This document shows positions 46,701 to 53,948 of a stretch of DNA of 64,000 bases, piece by piece. Origin of the DNA: Vreelandella lutescens (GTDB lineage Bacteria > Pseudomonadota > Gammaproteobacteria > Pseudomonadales > Halomonadaceae); contig NZ_BMHM01000004.1 of assembly GCF_014640815.1 (NCBI RefSeq), positions 372,001 to 436,000 of the forward strand, read 5' to 3'. The notes under the pieces are model-generated. The model saw only the letters and a list, made by a program, of their open reading frames with translations. It was not told where the DNA came from and did not search any database. The position numbers and the translations under genes were made by a program. Numbering within the stretch: the stretch's first letter is position 1; the number at the start of each line of letters is the position of its first letter.

Positions 46701-46760
46701 GTGTCGTTTTTCTTTACGCCAGCGCTTTACCGGCTTTGGGTCGCGAGAGCCGCAGCATAA
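43701..46760 (+). CDS. RND efflux transporter permease subunit
   Basis: A 1019-residue inner-membrane pump with the RND layout: helix 1 near residues 12-30, a large periplasmic loop, helices 2-6, a second loop and helices 7-12. GLMVDNAIVMTNALRERF in helix 4 contains the family's proton-relay aspartate. The ATG at 43701 (MQRIEWLFNRRLLAL) fits the family start; an in-frame start at 43521 lies inside the adaptor gene. It uses the proton gradient to export unknown compounds. Sequence leans to the heavy-metal/multidrug-like group lacking clear metal sites. Confidence 0.92.
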   Translation: MQRIEWLFNRRLLALSLGLLIVAGLSAIQTLPRAEDPHLVARIATVLAAYPGATPEQIEALVARPLEQELRTIAEIDILESTSRQGIAVLSLELNDAVTNVAPVWSRVRDKLSDVAPSLPEGVQTPELLDDRGYAFSIVAALRWTLDTPPSPQLMGRYAERLEDQFRQLAGTEYTHRFGVAGEQVEVMVDPLELNALGLSVGQLARAIEASDGRRTAGEVITQGHRLTVGLSGEFDALDRLREINVTTRQGQSVKLGEIAELRRGVQDPPQAVALLNGERAVFVGARMAPGQRIDAWVERAQAQMAAFSEQLPIGLAVEEVFEQASYTNQRLSDVALSLLMGLVLVVALLFLTMGWRSAITVGLAIPATALLTLALFRPLGMEIHQMSIIGIIVALGLMVDNAIVMTNALRERFLQGDSALAATRDALRHLAVPLLASTLTTILAFMPIVLMPGPAGEFVGPLAMAVMVALVSSYLISLFLVPALSPMLLAKVAAHPPAPRDNAMKQAFRGAVRSALRHPVAAMVITLCVPVGGMALMPTLDVAFFPPADRDQFHVEVRLPAASSIAQTEALAHEVERMVREVSGVVRVSSFIGESAPMMYYNVMTNEDNNPAFLHLIVDTTSLEATNQQVPGLQQALDQRFPQAQSVVRKYEQGPPFKAPIELRVYGDDLEVLSSLGLELAGLMHQLPQVTHVRAGMQQDLPRLMLNIDHTALSDVGLSSQDLAEQVGAALSGQPAGILLEDTQQLPVRVRYADAWRTDTEQLAALRLVSDQVSEGLPLAAVAESSLAPSWSVITRRNAERVQLVQGYLVADALPAISMAQLDAKLQAAIDAGDISVPAGYRIETGGEAAERDEAVGQLLASVVLLVIAMVATVVLAFNSFRRAAIVFIAGAQAMGMGIVALLMSGHAFGFVIIVGIMGLVGVAINATIIIIAAFDDDPAARQGDMEAMLAVISGPTSRHIVSTTITTFAGLIPLMIASGGLWPPFAQTVGFGLLLATLVSFFFTPALYRLWVARAAA

Positions 46761-46946
46761 GGGCGCGCCTTTTCGCTTATGGATAACGTGAGCTATATTG
46801 CTATTTAGTAAACTAGCGTACTCTTTATGTAATGGCATGATGGCCAGTGCGTAAGAGTGACGCATCGCCGACAGGCTAATCGCGCTTGGATCACTGCTCG
46901 TTTCTGGGATGAAACGGCCCGAGTGCAGGCATTCATTGGATGAAAT

Positions 46947-47864
46947 ATGGTAGAGACACAGCAAGAAATAGAGCAAGGAGTGCCGCTGCCTCTTAGCGAA
47001 CCCAGCAGTCAGGCCGTTGCGGTACTCAGTGGCCTTCCCGAAGGAGAAGGCATTCGGATTTTGGATGTGAGCGCGGAGTATGTTCAGTTTTGGGGAGGCG
47101 AACGCGACCACTGGCTAGGCGCTGAGCCTAAGATTGTTCATCAAACGGCCGCGAACAAGCAGTTGCTCCATCAGCTCAATAGCGCGCTGGCCTGCGGTAA
47201 GCTCAGCCTGGGCTGCTCCATGTCAGGGTTAGACCATGCCGATGAAGCGCCGTGCTCCAACGCACCAAGGCCACTGATAGAGTGGCGCGTGACGGCCATG
47301 TCGATGCCCGGCTATGCCGATAACGTGCTGGTGCTGGTCCAGCGTGATATCACTAAACGGGTCGAAAAAGAGGCCGAGTTAAAACGTCTCGCCACCACCG
47401 ATATGCTTACCGGCCTGATGAATCGCTCCCGATTCGATCATCTGTTAAAACACGAGCTAGGGCGCTTGAACCGCTATGTGCGGCCGTTTTCGCTCATTAT
47501 GCTCGATATCGACTACTTCAAGACGATCAACGATAGCCAAGGCCATGATGTGGGCGACCAGGTGCTGCGCGCCTTAGCGACGCTTTTGGAAGACAACCTG
47601 CGCACCGCCGATTACTGCGCTCGATGGGGTGGGGAAGAGTTTGTGATTCTTGCTCCAGAGACATCTCTCAAACAGGCGGCTCAGCTGGCCGAGAAAATCC
47701 GCCAGCGCATCAGAAACGCCTCCTTTCCAGGGGCCGATCCGGTCACCGTGAGTCTTGGAGTGGCGGAAGCCGCTGCCAGGGACACCATTAAAAGCGTGAT
47801 GAAGCGAGTCGATAACGCGCTCTATCAAGCAAAAGAGAGCGGGCGAGACAGGGTGGCGTGTTAG
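46947..47864 (+). CDS. PAS-like GGDEF diguanylate cyclase
   Basis: A 305-residue soluble protein. The N-terminal half (about residues 20-135) looks like a divergent PAS/PAC sensor ending DNVLVLVQRDITKRVEKEAE, typical of PAC-GGDEF junctions. The GGDEF domain (about 140-305) has TDMLTGLMNRSRFD, the GGEEF active site (RWGGEEFVIL) and an RTAD I-site five residues before it, so active and feedback-regulated c-di-GMP synthesis is expected. It is not tightly linked to other genes. The last bases and stop fall in a 16-bp tandem duplication. Confidence 0.9.
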   Translation: MVETQQEIEQGVPLPLSEPSSQAVAVLSGLPEGEGIRILDVSAEYVQFWGGERDHWLGAEPKIVHQTAANKQLLHQLNSALACGKLSLGCSMSGLDHADEAPCSNAPRPLIEWRVTAMSMPGYADNVLVLVQRDITKRVEKEAELKRLATTDMLTGLMNRSRFDHLLKHELGRLNRYVRPFSLIMLDIDYFKTINDSQGHDVGDQVLRALATLLEDNLRTADYCARWGGEEFVILAPETSLKQAAQLAEKIRQRIRNASFPGADPVTVSLGVAEAAARDTIKSVMKRVDNALYQAKESGRDRVAC

Positions 47865-47885
47865 CAAAATGGCGTGTTAGCAAAA
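47854..47885. repeat. 16-bp tandem duplication over a stop codon
   Basis: TGGCGTGTTAGCAAAA occurs twice in a row (47854-47869 and 47870-47885). The first copy holds the last codons and stop of the cyclase gene; the second runs into the terminator. Confidence 0.85.
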
Positions 47886-47905
47886 AGGGGCCAAGAGGCC
47901 CCTTT
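47884..47905. terminator. Bidirectional terminator between cyclase and dadA
   Basis: AAAGGGGCC (47884-47892) pairs with GGCCCCTTT (47897-47905) around AAGA. On the minus strand the stem is followed by a TTTTT run; on the plus strand the following CGTCGTTTT is weaker. It serves the two convergent genes. Confidence 0.8.
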
Positions 47906-47929
47906 CGTCGTTTTGAGCGATGGCTCCGC

Positions 47930-49171
47930 TTAGCGCGTCGCAGCCAGCGAGGTGGCAGTGGAGTGATCCACCGCATCCGCGAGCATTTCAGCGGTAATCG
48001 CAGAAAGCGTCCAGCCCAGGTGGCCGTGGCCGGTATTGTAGAAAACGGTCGGCAACTTGCCGGGGCCGACTTTGGGCAGCATGTTCGGCATCATGGGGCG
48101 CAGGCCTGCCCAAGGCACCACTCGCTGGGTACTCACGCCAGGGAAGCACTGCTCCACCCAGCGCACTAGCGGCTGAATCCGGTCGTTACGAATATCGCGG
48201 TTCGCGCCGTTAAACTCAGCGGTACCGGCCACGCGGAAGCGGTCGTTACCCAAGCGGCTGGTGACGAGTTTGGTTTCGTCATCCAACAGGCTGACCGTGG
48301 GCGCGGCCTGCTGCGAGGCTGCATCGTCCAGCTGCACGGTGATGGAGTAGCCTTTGACCGGGTAGATGTTAACGCGGTCGCCTAGCTTGGCGGCGATGGC
48401 GCGACTGCCGACCCCGGCACACACCACCACGCTATCAAAGCTTTGGTGTACTTCCTCGCCATCGACCAAAGCGCTGACCCAAGCACTGTTTTCGTCTGCA
48501 CCGAGGTCGGTTACCTGATGGCCGTAGTTAAGTTTCACACCGCGTTTAGCAGCGGCTTTTGCCAACCCGTTGGTGTACTTGTGAATATCCCCGGTGGCGT
48601 CGCTTTCGGTAAAGAACCCGCCGTAGTAGCTGCCTGCTAGCGTGGGCTCGATGGCGCGCATCTCTTCTGGCGTCACGGCGCGGCGCTCAAGCCCGCCTTG
48701 GTGCAGCAGCTGTGAGACCTTAGCGGCATGCTCGTAGCCCGCTTTATCGCGGTAGATATGCAGAATGCCTTTCTGCTTCACGTCAAAATCGATCTGCTCG
48801 TCTTGGGCCCACTGAAACAGGTGTTCCCGAGCCGCAATGGCGAGGCGCGTTGTTTCGGTGGTGTTATCGGCGTAGCGGGGAATGGCAGCGATAAATTCCG
48901 CAAACCAGCTTAACTTGTGCCAAGTAGGGCGAGGGTTGACGAGCAGCGGAGCGTCGTTTTTCAGCATCCAGCGCAGGCCTTTGATGACCGTGGGCCAGTG
49001 GTTCCACACTTCTGCGTTGGAGGCAGAAAGCTGCCCGCCGTTGGCAAACGAGGTTTCCATCGCCGCGTAGCGATGTTTTTCAAACACAGTGACGTCGAAG
49101 CCGCGTTTCGCGAGGGCGTAGGCGCTGGTAATACCGGTGATGCCACCGCCAATAATTGCAATGCGTTGCAT
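47930..49171 (-). CDS. dadA: DadA-family FAD-dependent amino-acid dehydrogenase
   Basis: A 413-residue flavoprotein beginning MQRIAIIGGGITGITSAYAL, the dinucleotide-binding motif, with the acidic end VTVFEK. ANGGQLSASNAEVW is the DadA flavin loop, and PWAGLRPMMPNMLPKVG with NTGHGHLGWTLS closes the FAD site. The ATG at 49171 has GGAGAGA upstream; the frame remains open upstream only because it passes through a riboswitch. DadA enzymes oxidise D-amino acids to oxo acids at the membrane. The tandem glycine riboswitch before it suggests that glycine is a substrate or signal. Confidence 0.9.
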   Translation of the reverse strand: MQRIAIIGGGITGITSAYALAKRGFDVTVFEKHRYAAMETSFANGGQLSASNAEVWNHWPTVIKGLRWMLKNDAPLLVNPRPTWHKLSWFAEFIAAIPRYADNTTETTRLAIAAREHLFQWAQDEQIDFDVKQKGILHIYRDKAGYEHAAKVSQLLHQGGLERRAVTPEEMRAIEPTLAGSYYGGFFTESDATGDIHKYTNGLAKAAAKRGVKLNYGHQVTDLGADENSAWVSALVDGEEVHQSFDSVVVCAGVGSRAIAAKLGDRVNIYPVKGYSITVQLDDAASQQAAPTVSLLDDETKLVTSRLGNDRFRVAGTAEFNGANRDIRNDRIQPLVRWVEQCFPGVSTQRVVPWAGLRPMMPNMLPKVGPGKLPTVFYNTGHGHLGWTLSAITAEMLADAVDHSTATSLAATR

Positions 49172-49227
49172 GAGTCTCTCCACAGATTGTATGAGCGTCG
49201 GGCGATACCCCCAGCAAACGTGTTTGC

Positions 49228-49430
49228 TAGGCGTACCCCTTCCGTCATGGAACCTGAGAGATTCACGCCGATGATGTGGCGCTTGCTCCTTCGGTGGGCT
49301 GAGTGACGCAGTCATCAACCGCTCTTCGGAACGTAATGGTAAAAACGTTAGCAGTTGCGGTCCGTTGGCCTGAGAGTTTCCGGGGTCGTTGCTCCTTCGG
49401 CGCTGGTGTCGTGCACCAGTCTCTCCCGCA
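49228..49430 (-). ncRNA. Tandem glycine riboswitch in the dadA leader
   Basis: Reading the minus strand, aptamer 1 has GCGGGAGAGAC (from 49429), GCCGAAGGAGCAAC (about 49402-49389) and CTCTCAGG (49376-49369). Aptamer 2 has ACCGAAGGAGCAA (about 49295-49283) and CTCTCAGG (49260-49253). Both repeat the conserved cores of the gcvT-type glycine aptamer, and the short spacing is that of cooperative tandem riboswitches. Downstream, AGCAAAC/GTTTGCT (49213-49228) may be part of the expression platform. It ends about 57 bases before the dadA start; no T-run terminator is seen, so control may be translational. Confidence 0.9.
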
Positions 49431-49601
49431 AATGCGTACTTAACGTTGTAACGCGGCAGTGCTAAAAAGGGAATAGGCGAAAGGTGGAAGCCGCTCCGCT
49501 TAATCACGTGGCTTTGCCAGTTTGCGTGTTTTCACACACAATGCCCGCTATCTTCAACTCGCTATTTTCGATCAATTATCTTCAAGCAATGGACAACGCG
49601 C

Positions 49602-49895
49602 ATGCAGGCAAACGGATTTTTTGAGGGTATCGGCGAGGCGATTGGCGACGCCATTCGCGTCGTAGTGGAGTTTTTGGTGGGGATCTTCACCAACTTTTTC
49701 GGTGCCTTTGACGACTTTATCGGCGGGCTAACGCGTTCGCTGGGGATCAACGACTCGTTTTTAAGCCTAGCCATACTGCTGATTGGCCTGCTGGTGCTAT
49801 GGGGCGGGCTACGTGCGTTTCTGCGTGGCTCCATCATTGGCGGCATTTTCCGCACGCTAATTGGCCTATTTATCCTGTCGTGGCTGATGATGTAG
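49602..49895 (+). CDS. Small two-segment membrane protein, unknown
   Basis: A 97-residue hydrophobic protein. An N-terminal amphipathic region (MQANGFFEGIGEAIGDAIRV) precedes a hydrophobic stretch at about residues 20-36. A stronger membrane helix follows at about 53-70 (LAILLIGLLVLWGG) and another at the C-terminus (about 78-96). No known family is recognised. No good ribosome-binding site is visible before the ATG at 49602. It overlaps the convergent DMT gene by 26 bases. The open frame and regular helix pattern support a real gene. Confidence 0.6.
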   Translation: MQANGFFEGIGEAIGDAIRVVVEFLVGIFTNFFGAFDDFIGGLTRSLGINDSFLSLAILLIGLLVLWGGLRAFLRGSIIGGIFRTLIGLFILSWLMM

Positions 49896-50781
49896 CACCC
49901 CGACCACCGACCCACGCCTGCGCAACGCCGCAGGCGATCACTAGCCCACAGCCGCTTAACTGCAGCGGCGAAAGCGCTTCGCCAAACAGGCTCCAGCCAA
50001 AAATCACCACCGCCACCGGCTCACAGTAAGCCAGCGTACCGTAGAGGGCGGTGGGCAGGCGGTTAATCGCCATCACCGCGCACAGCAGCGCCAAAAAACC
50101 GGGCACAAGGCCAGCGGCCAACAACCAGGGCACTTGCCACGTGCTGGCCGTAAGCCCTGCTGGCTGCCATAGCGCAAACGGCAAGATCACCAGCGCCCCG
50201 ACCGCCAGCTGCCAGAAGGCGCAGGTGCGGTCATCCAGGTGGCGCGGCAATCGGCGGTTCGCCAGGATAAAACCGCTGTAGGCCAGCATGGCCGCTAAGC
50301 CAAAACCCATGCCGATCACGTCCTGCTGATCGTCAAGGTTGAGCCGAAACTCCTGCATCATCGCGAACCCAAACAGCGCCAAGCCAATAAGCGAAACCTG
50401 CGCCGCTGTCAGCCGCTCGTTAAACAGCGCGTGGGCTGCGATAGCCGCCACAATCGGCGCGAGATACACCATCAAAATGGCGTTGGCCATTTGGGTGTAG
50501 TTCATCGCCTGCACGTAAAACAGGATGAACGCCGCCAGCAAACTACCGCTAATCACCACCTGCCGCCCCGGCAGCGTAGTGAGTCCCGAATGGCGTTTGG
50601 TCAGCAGCAAATAGCCGAGCAAAAACAGCGCCCCTAACCCCAATCGGTAGAAGGTAATGCTCTCCGCATTCAGCCCGGTGATGCGCGAGATCACGCCGAT
50701 GGTGGCCATGCCCACGGCAGCCACCACCGCTAGCAATAGGCTGGAAGGGGCAATGGCGAAGGAAGAAGTTGGTGGTGGCAT
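49870..50781 (-). CDS. EamA/DMT-superfamily transporter
   Basis: A 303-residue membrane protein with about 10 helices in two EamA repeats. Typical features are GVISRITGLNAESITFYRLGLGA near helices 1-2 (part: RITGLNAESITFYR) and YGTLAYCEPVAVVIFGWSL in the second repeat. AGGA precedes the ATG at 50781. It is divergent from the HPP gene and converges, with overlap, on the small membrane protein. The substrate is unknown; RhaT/YdcZ-like metabolite exporters are the nearest guess. Confidence 0.88.
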   Translation of the reverse strand: MPPPTSSFAIAPSSLLLAVVAAVGMATIGVISRITGLNAESITFYRLGLGALFLLGYLLLTKRHSGLTTLPGRQVVISGSLLAAFILFYVQAMNYTQMANAILMVYLAPIVAAIAAHALFNERLTAAQVSLIGLALFGFAMMQEFRLNLDDQQDVIGMGFGLAAMLAYSGFILANRRLPRHLDDRTCAFWQLAVGALVILPFALWQPAGLTASTWQVPWLLAAGLVPGFLALLCAVMAINRLPTALYGTLAYCEPVAVVIFGWSLFGEALSPLQLSGCGLVIACGVAQAWVGGRGATSSATTG

Positions 50782-50886
50782 GTGTGTCGTCCTTGAGCGA
50801 GTTTCATGCGCCTATGACGCATTGTCATTTGCTTCTTTGGTGCATTTTGTCATCATTTGCACTCTTTTTGTGCAAAGGCGAGTGCG

Positions 50887-51414
50887 ATGAAAACGTATCT
50901 TGGCAAGATGCGCGGAGAACGAACGCCGCGCCCCCGGGTAGGCTGGCAGGATGCCTGCTGGTCGTGGCTGGGTGCCTTTAGTGGCATGGCGCTGATTTGC
51001 TGGCTAAGTGCCGAGTGGCTCTCCCAACAGCTGTTGATCGTGGGCTCGTTCGGGGCAACCTCGGTGCTAATTTACGCCGCCCCGGAAAGCCCGTTTGCCC
51101 AGCCAAGCCACGTGCTGTTTGGCAGCGTGCTCTCTGCCTGTGTGGGGGTGGGCTGCTATCAACTGCTGGGCGCCACGCCGCTCTCCATGGCACTGGCGGT
51201 GTCGCTCTCCATTTTGGTCATGCAGCTTACCCATACCGTTCACCCGCCAGGGGCTGCCGCTGCGCTGATTGCCGTCGCGGGCGGTGCCAGCGTGCATCAG
51301 TTGGGCTGGTGGTATCCGCTGATTCCCATTGGCGCAGGCTGCATTGTCATGCTGGTGGTGGCAATCTTGATCAATAACTTGGCGCGCCACCGCCGCTATC
51401 CGCGCTACTGGTAG
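50887..51414 (+). CDS. HPP-family membrane protein
   Basis: A 175-residue protein with four to five membrane helices and the name-giving HPPGAAAALIAV motif near residue 128. SFGATSVLIYAAPESPFAQP is the other family block. The ATG at 50887 (MKTYLGKMRGER) is used; the frame continues 10 codons upstream. Members of this family are linked to nitrite or other anion transport in some organelles and bacteria, but no role is established here. Its end overlaps the convergent ChaC-like gene by 10 bases. Confidence 0.85.
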   Translation: MKTYLGKMRGERTPRPRVGWQDACWSWLGAFSGMALICWLSAEWLSQQLLIVGSFGATSVLIYAAPESPFAQPSHVLFGSVLSACVGVGCYQLLGATPLSMALAVSLSILVMQLTHTVHPPGAAAALIAVAGGASVHQLGWWYPLIPIGAGCIVMLVVAILINNLARHRRYPRYW

Positions 51415-51992
51415 CGCTGTAGCTGCTCTTCCAGGGCAAAAATATGCGCATCCTCGGTACCCAGCTCGCGCAGCGCTTGGGCTAGGTTCAGCAAGTAAGC
51501 GCTGTTGGGGCCGCTGGGGCCGTGGGCTTGGGCAATTTGCTGGGCGATATCGGCCAGCGGGGCATCGCCTAAAAACGCCGGGTTGTCCTCGCTGGCCAGA
51601 TAAATCAGCCCCTCGCTAGGCGCTTGGTCGGCGTCAGGGTTACCCGCCTCATCCAAAAACGTCAGCGTGACTTTTTCCCGCAGGTAGCCGTTTTTCTCCC
51701 GCACATCCAACGGTGCGAGTACCTCTGGGGTGATGCGGTAGGCCATGCCATGACATACCGCGCCTTCGGCACGAATCAGCGTCGCCACACGCCCCGGTGC
51801 TTCCGGCGTGCCGCGGTGGTCGTGGGAGCCCTGCCAGAAGCGCCGCGCCCAGCCGGTAATGGCCGCAGGCCGACGCTCTAAATAGTCAAAATCGGCCTTC
51901 CAAATCAACGAGCCGTAGCCAAAGAGCCAGATATCCGCATGGCCGTCGAAGAAGTTTCTTTGCTGGTTTAACGTCGTGGTATCAAGCAACAT
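51405..51992 (-). CDS. chaC: ChaC-like gamma-glutamylcyclotransferase
   Basis: A 195-residue enzyme of the ChaC group, which splits glutathione to 5-oxoproline and Cys-Gly. The substrate loop is LFGYGSLIWKADF, and the catalytic glutamate is expected in LDVREKNGYLRE. RRFWQGSHDHRGTPEAPGR is typical of ChaC. Length is near the family norm. It converges on the HPP gene and is divergent from the HDAC-like gene. The 5-oxoproline formed could be used by PxpA-type proteins; that link is only a thought. Confidence 0.9.
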   Translation of the reverse strand: MLLDTTTLNQQRNFFDGHADIWLFGYGSLIWKADFDYLERRPAAITGWARRFWQGSHDHRGTPEAPGRVATLIRAEGAVCHGMAYRITPEVLAPLDVREKNGYLREKVTLTFLDEAGNPDADQAPSEGLIYLASEDNPAFLGDAPLADIAQQIAQAHGPSGPNSAYLLNLAQALRELGTEDAHIFALEEQLQRYQ

Positions 51993-52030
51993 AAGCGATC
52001 TAAATTTGTGACCAAAGTGGCTGCACGCGC

Positions 52031-52939
52031 ATGGCGTTAACGGTGGTTCATCATCCGGGTTATACGATTAATTTACCAGCCAATCACCCCTTCCCCATGG
52101 AAAAGTTTCGGGTGCTTCGGCAGCTATTGGGCGAGCAAACGCTGGCCTGCCCCATCGAGTGGCACACGCCCCAACCGGCCACCCTCGAAAGCCTGCAACG
52201 CGTGCACACCCGTGACTATGTTCAGGCGTTTTTGCACGGCCAGCTTGATCGTGCCGCTCAGCGGCGCAGCGGGTTTGTGTGGTCTGAAGCCTTGGTGGAA
52301 CGAGTGCGGCTGGAAACCGGCGGCACGCTGCTCACCCTGGAAGCGGCCCTGACCACCGGGCTTGCCTGCAACTCGGCGGGCGGCACGCACCACGCCCATG
52401 CGGATGCCGCTAGCGGCTACTGTTTGATTAACGATTTAGCCGTGGCCGCCGCCCACGCGCTGGCGCAGGGCTGGGTAGAGCGGGTGCTGATCGTGGATTG
52501 CGACGTGCATCAAGGCGATGGCACCGCGCGATTGTTTGCCAATGAGCCCGGCGTGTTTACGTTTTCCATGCACGCGGCGCGTAACTTCCCCGCCCGCAAA
52601 GCAAAAAGCGACCTGGATATCGCCCTGCCCAACGGCATGGAGGATGCTGCGTATCTAGCCGAACTCGCTTCTTGGCTACCGGGGTTACTCGCCGCTTACC
52701 AGCCGGACGTGGTGCTCTATGATGCGGGCGTGGACGTGCATCACGATGACCGCCTGGGCTACTTATCGCTAAGCAGCGACGGGCTCTATGCCCGGGATCA
52801 CTACGTGCTGAACCTCTGTCGCGAGTCTGACATTCCCGTCGCGGCGGTCATCGGCGGCGGCTACGACCGCGATATCACCGCCCTCGCCACACGCCACGCC
52901 CAGCTGCACCGGGCCGCTGCGGATGTGCTGATGATGTAA
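52031..52939 (+). CDS. Histone-deacetylase-family protein (AcuC/acetylpolyamine type)
   Basis: A 302-residue class of zinc deacetylase. The catalytic His pair is seen in GGTHHAHADAASGYC. Zinc ligands are in VDCDVHQGDGTA and DAGVDVHHDDRLG. The family removes acetyl groups from lysines or small amines; the short bacterial form seen here is often of unknown substrate. It starts at an ATG at 52031 and is followed after 30 bases by the cbiX-like gene. Confidence 0.92.
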   Translation: MALTVVHHPGYTINLPANHPFPMEKFRVLRQLLGEQTLACPIEWHTPQPATLESLQRVHTRDYVQAFLHGQLDRAAQRRSGFVWSEALVERVRLETGGTLLTLEAALTTGLACNSAGGTHHAHADAASGYCLINDLAVAAAHALAQGWVERVLIVDCDVHQGDGTARLFANEPGVFTFSMHAARNFPARKAKSDLDIALPNGMEDAAYLAELASWLPGLLAAYQPDVVLYDAGVDVHHDDRLGYLSLSSDGLYARDHYVLNLCRESDIPVAAVIGGGYDRDITALATRHAQLHRAAADVLMM

Positions 52940-52969
52940 CGCCCTCTTTCAGAAAAAGGATAGAAAACG

Positions 52970-53836
52970 ATGCGCGCCATTTTTTTGGTAGATAACGGCT
53001 CCAAACGCCCACAGGCCACCCATAACCTGCGTCGGGTGGCCGCAGCGTTAAGTGAACAGCTGGGGGAGACCGTGCAGGCAGCCTCGCTGCTGCACTCCAA
53101 TAAAATCCCCGCTGAAGAGGTGGATGGCATACCCGCCATTACCCTCGGCCCCGCTGCCGAACGCAGCGCTGAGGCGGGGGCCACCGAGATTATCGTGCTG
53201 CCGTTTTTCTTCGGGCCTAGCCAAGCGCTGACCGGCTACCTGCCCGAGCGAATGGCCGCGCTACAGGCGCGTTTCCCTAACGTGTCGGTGCGGGTTGCTC
53301 AGCCGCTGGTGGATGAGCTGGGAAATAACGACCTGCGCTTGGCACAGCTGTTGGCTGATAACGTACGTGCGCAGCTGCCTGAACAAGGCGCTGCCAAGGT
53401 CGCGCTGGTGGATCACGGCAGCCCCATCCCCGACGTTACCGCCGTGCGCAACCGCTTAGCTGGGCAGTTGAGCGTGCTGCTGGGCGACGAAGTGCGCTGC
53501 GTGGCAGCGGCCTCCATGGAGCGCCGGGAAGGTGACGAGTACCGCTTTAACGAGCCACTGTTGGAGCGCTTGCTGGATAAGCCTGAATTCAACAGCAGCA
53601 ACGTGGTGCTGGCGATGCTGTTTCTCTCCCCAGGCCGTCATGCCGGCGAGGGTGGTGATATTGCCGAGATTTGCGCCGCCGCCGAACAGCGCCACACCGG
53701 GTTGAAAGTGACGACCACCGCGCTGGTAGGCGAGCACCAGGGGATTGTTGAGATTTTACATTCACGCCTGCGCCAAGCGCTTGACGGAGAACGCTTTCTG
53801 CTAGAAATGCCTGCACACGCTTCAGATGCCCGGTAA
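52970..53836 (+). CDS. CbiX/SirB-family chelatase, two-domain
   Basis: A 288-residue protein with two tandem CbiX-like domains (about residues 1-125 and 135-275). It opens MRAIFLVDNGSKRPQATHNL and its second half has VALVDHGSPIPDVTAVRNRL and SPGRHAGEGGDIAEI, where a metal histidine lies. Family members insert cobalt, nickel or iron into sirohydrochlorin. The first domain has DNGS in place of the usual HGS, so only the second domain may keep its metal histidines. AAGGA precedes the ATG. No other cobalamin or siroheme gene is nearby. Confidence 0.85.
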   Translation: MRAIFLVDNGSKRPQATHNLRRVAAALSEQLGETVQAASLLHSNKIPAEEVDGIPAITLGPAAERSAEAGATEIIVLPFFFGPSQALTGYLPERMAALQARFPNVSVRVAQPLVDELGNNDLRLAQLLADNVRAQLPEQGAAKVALVDHGSPIPDVTAVRNRLAGQLSVLLGDEVRCVAAASMERREGDEYRFNEPLLERLLDKPEFNSSNVVLAMLFLSPGRHAGEGGDIAEICAAAEQRHTGLKVTTTALVGEHQGIVEILHSRLRQALDGERFLLEMPAHASDAR

Positions 53837-53948
53837 AGGAAGGTAAAGAGGGGAGATGTAACGTCGCCCAAAGGCGCGTAGAATCGCGGGCTTTTGCAAG
53901 CGTGCTCGTTTCTCAATCAGCGCTTCCTCGTTAACCAGGGCTTATATC

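Noticed and set aside
49172..49507. 112-codon N-terminal extension of dadA
   Set aside because: The extension runs through both glycine aptamers, and the flavin-binding fold begins exactly at 49171.
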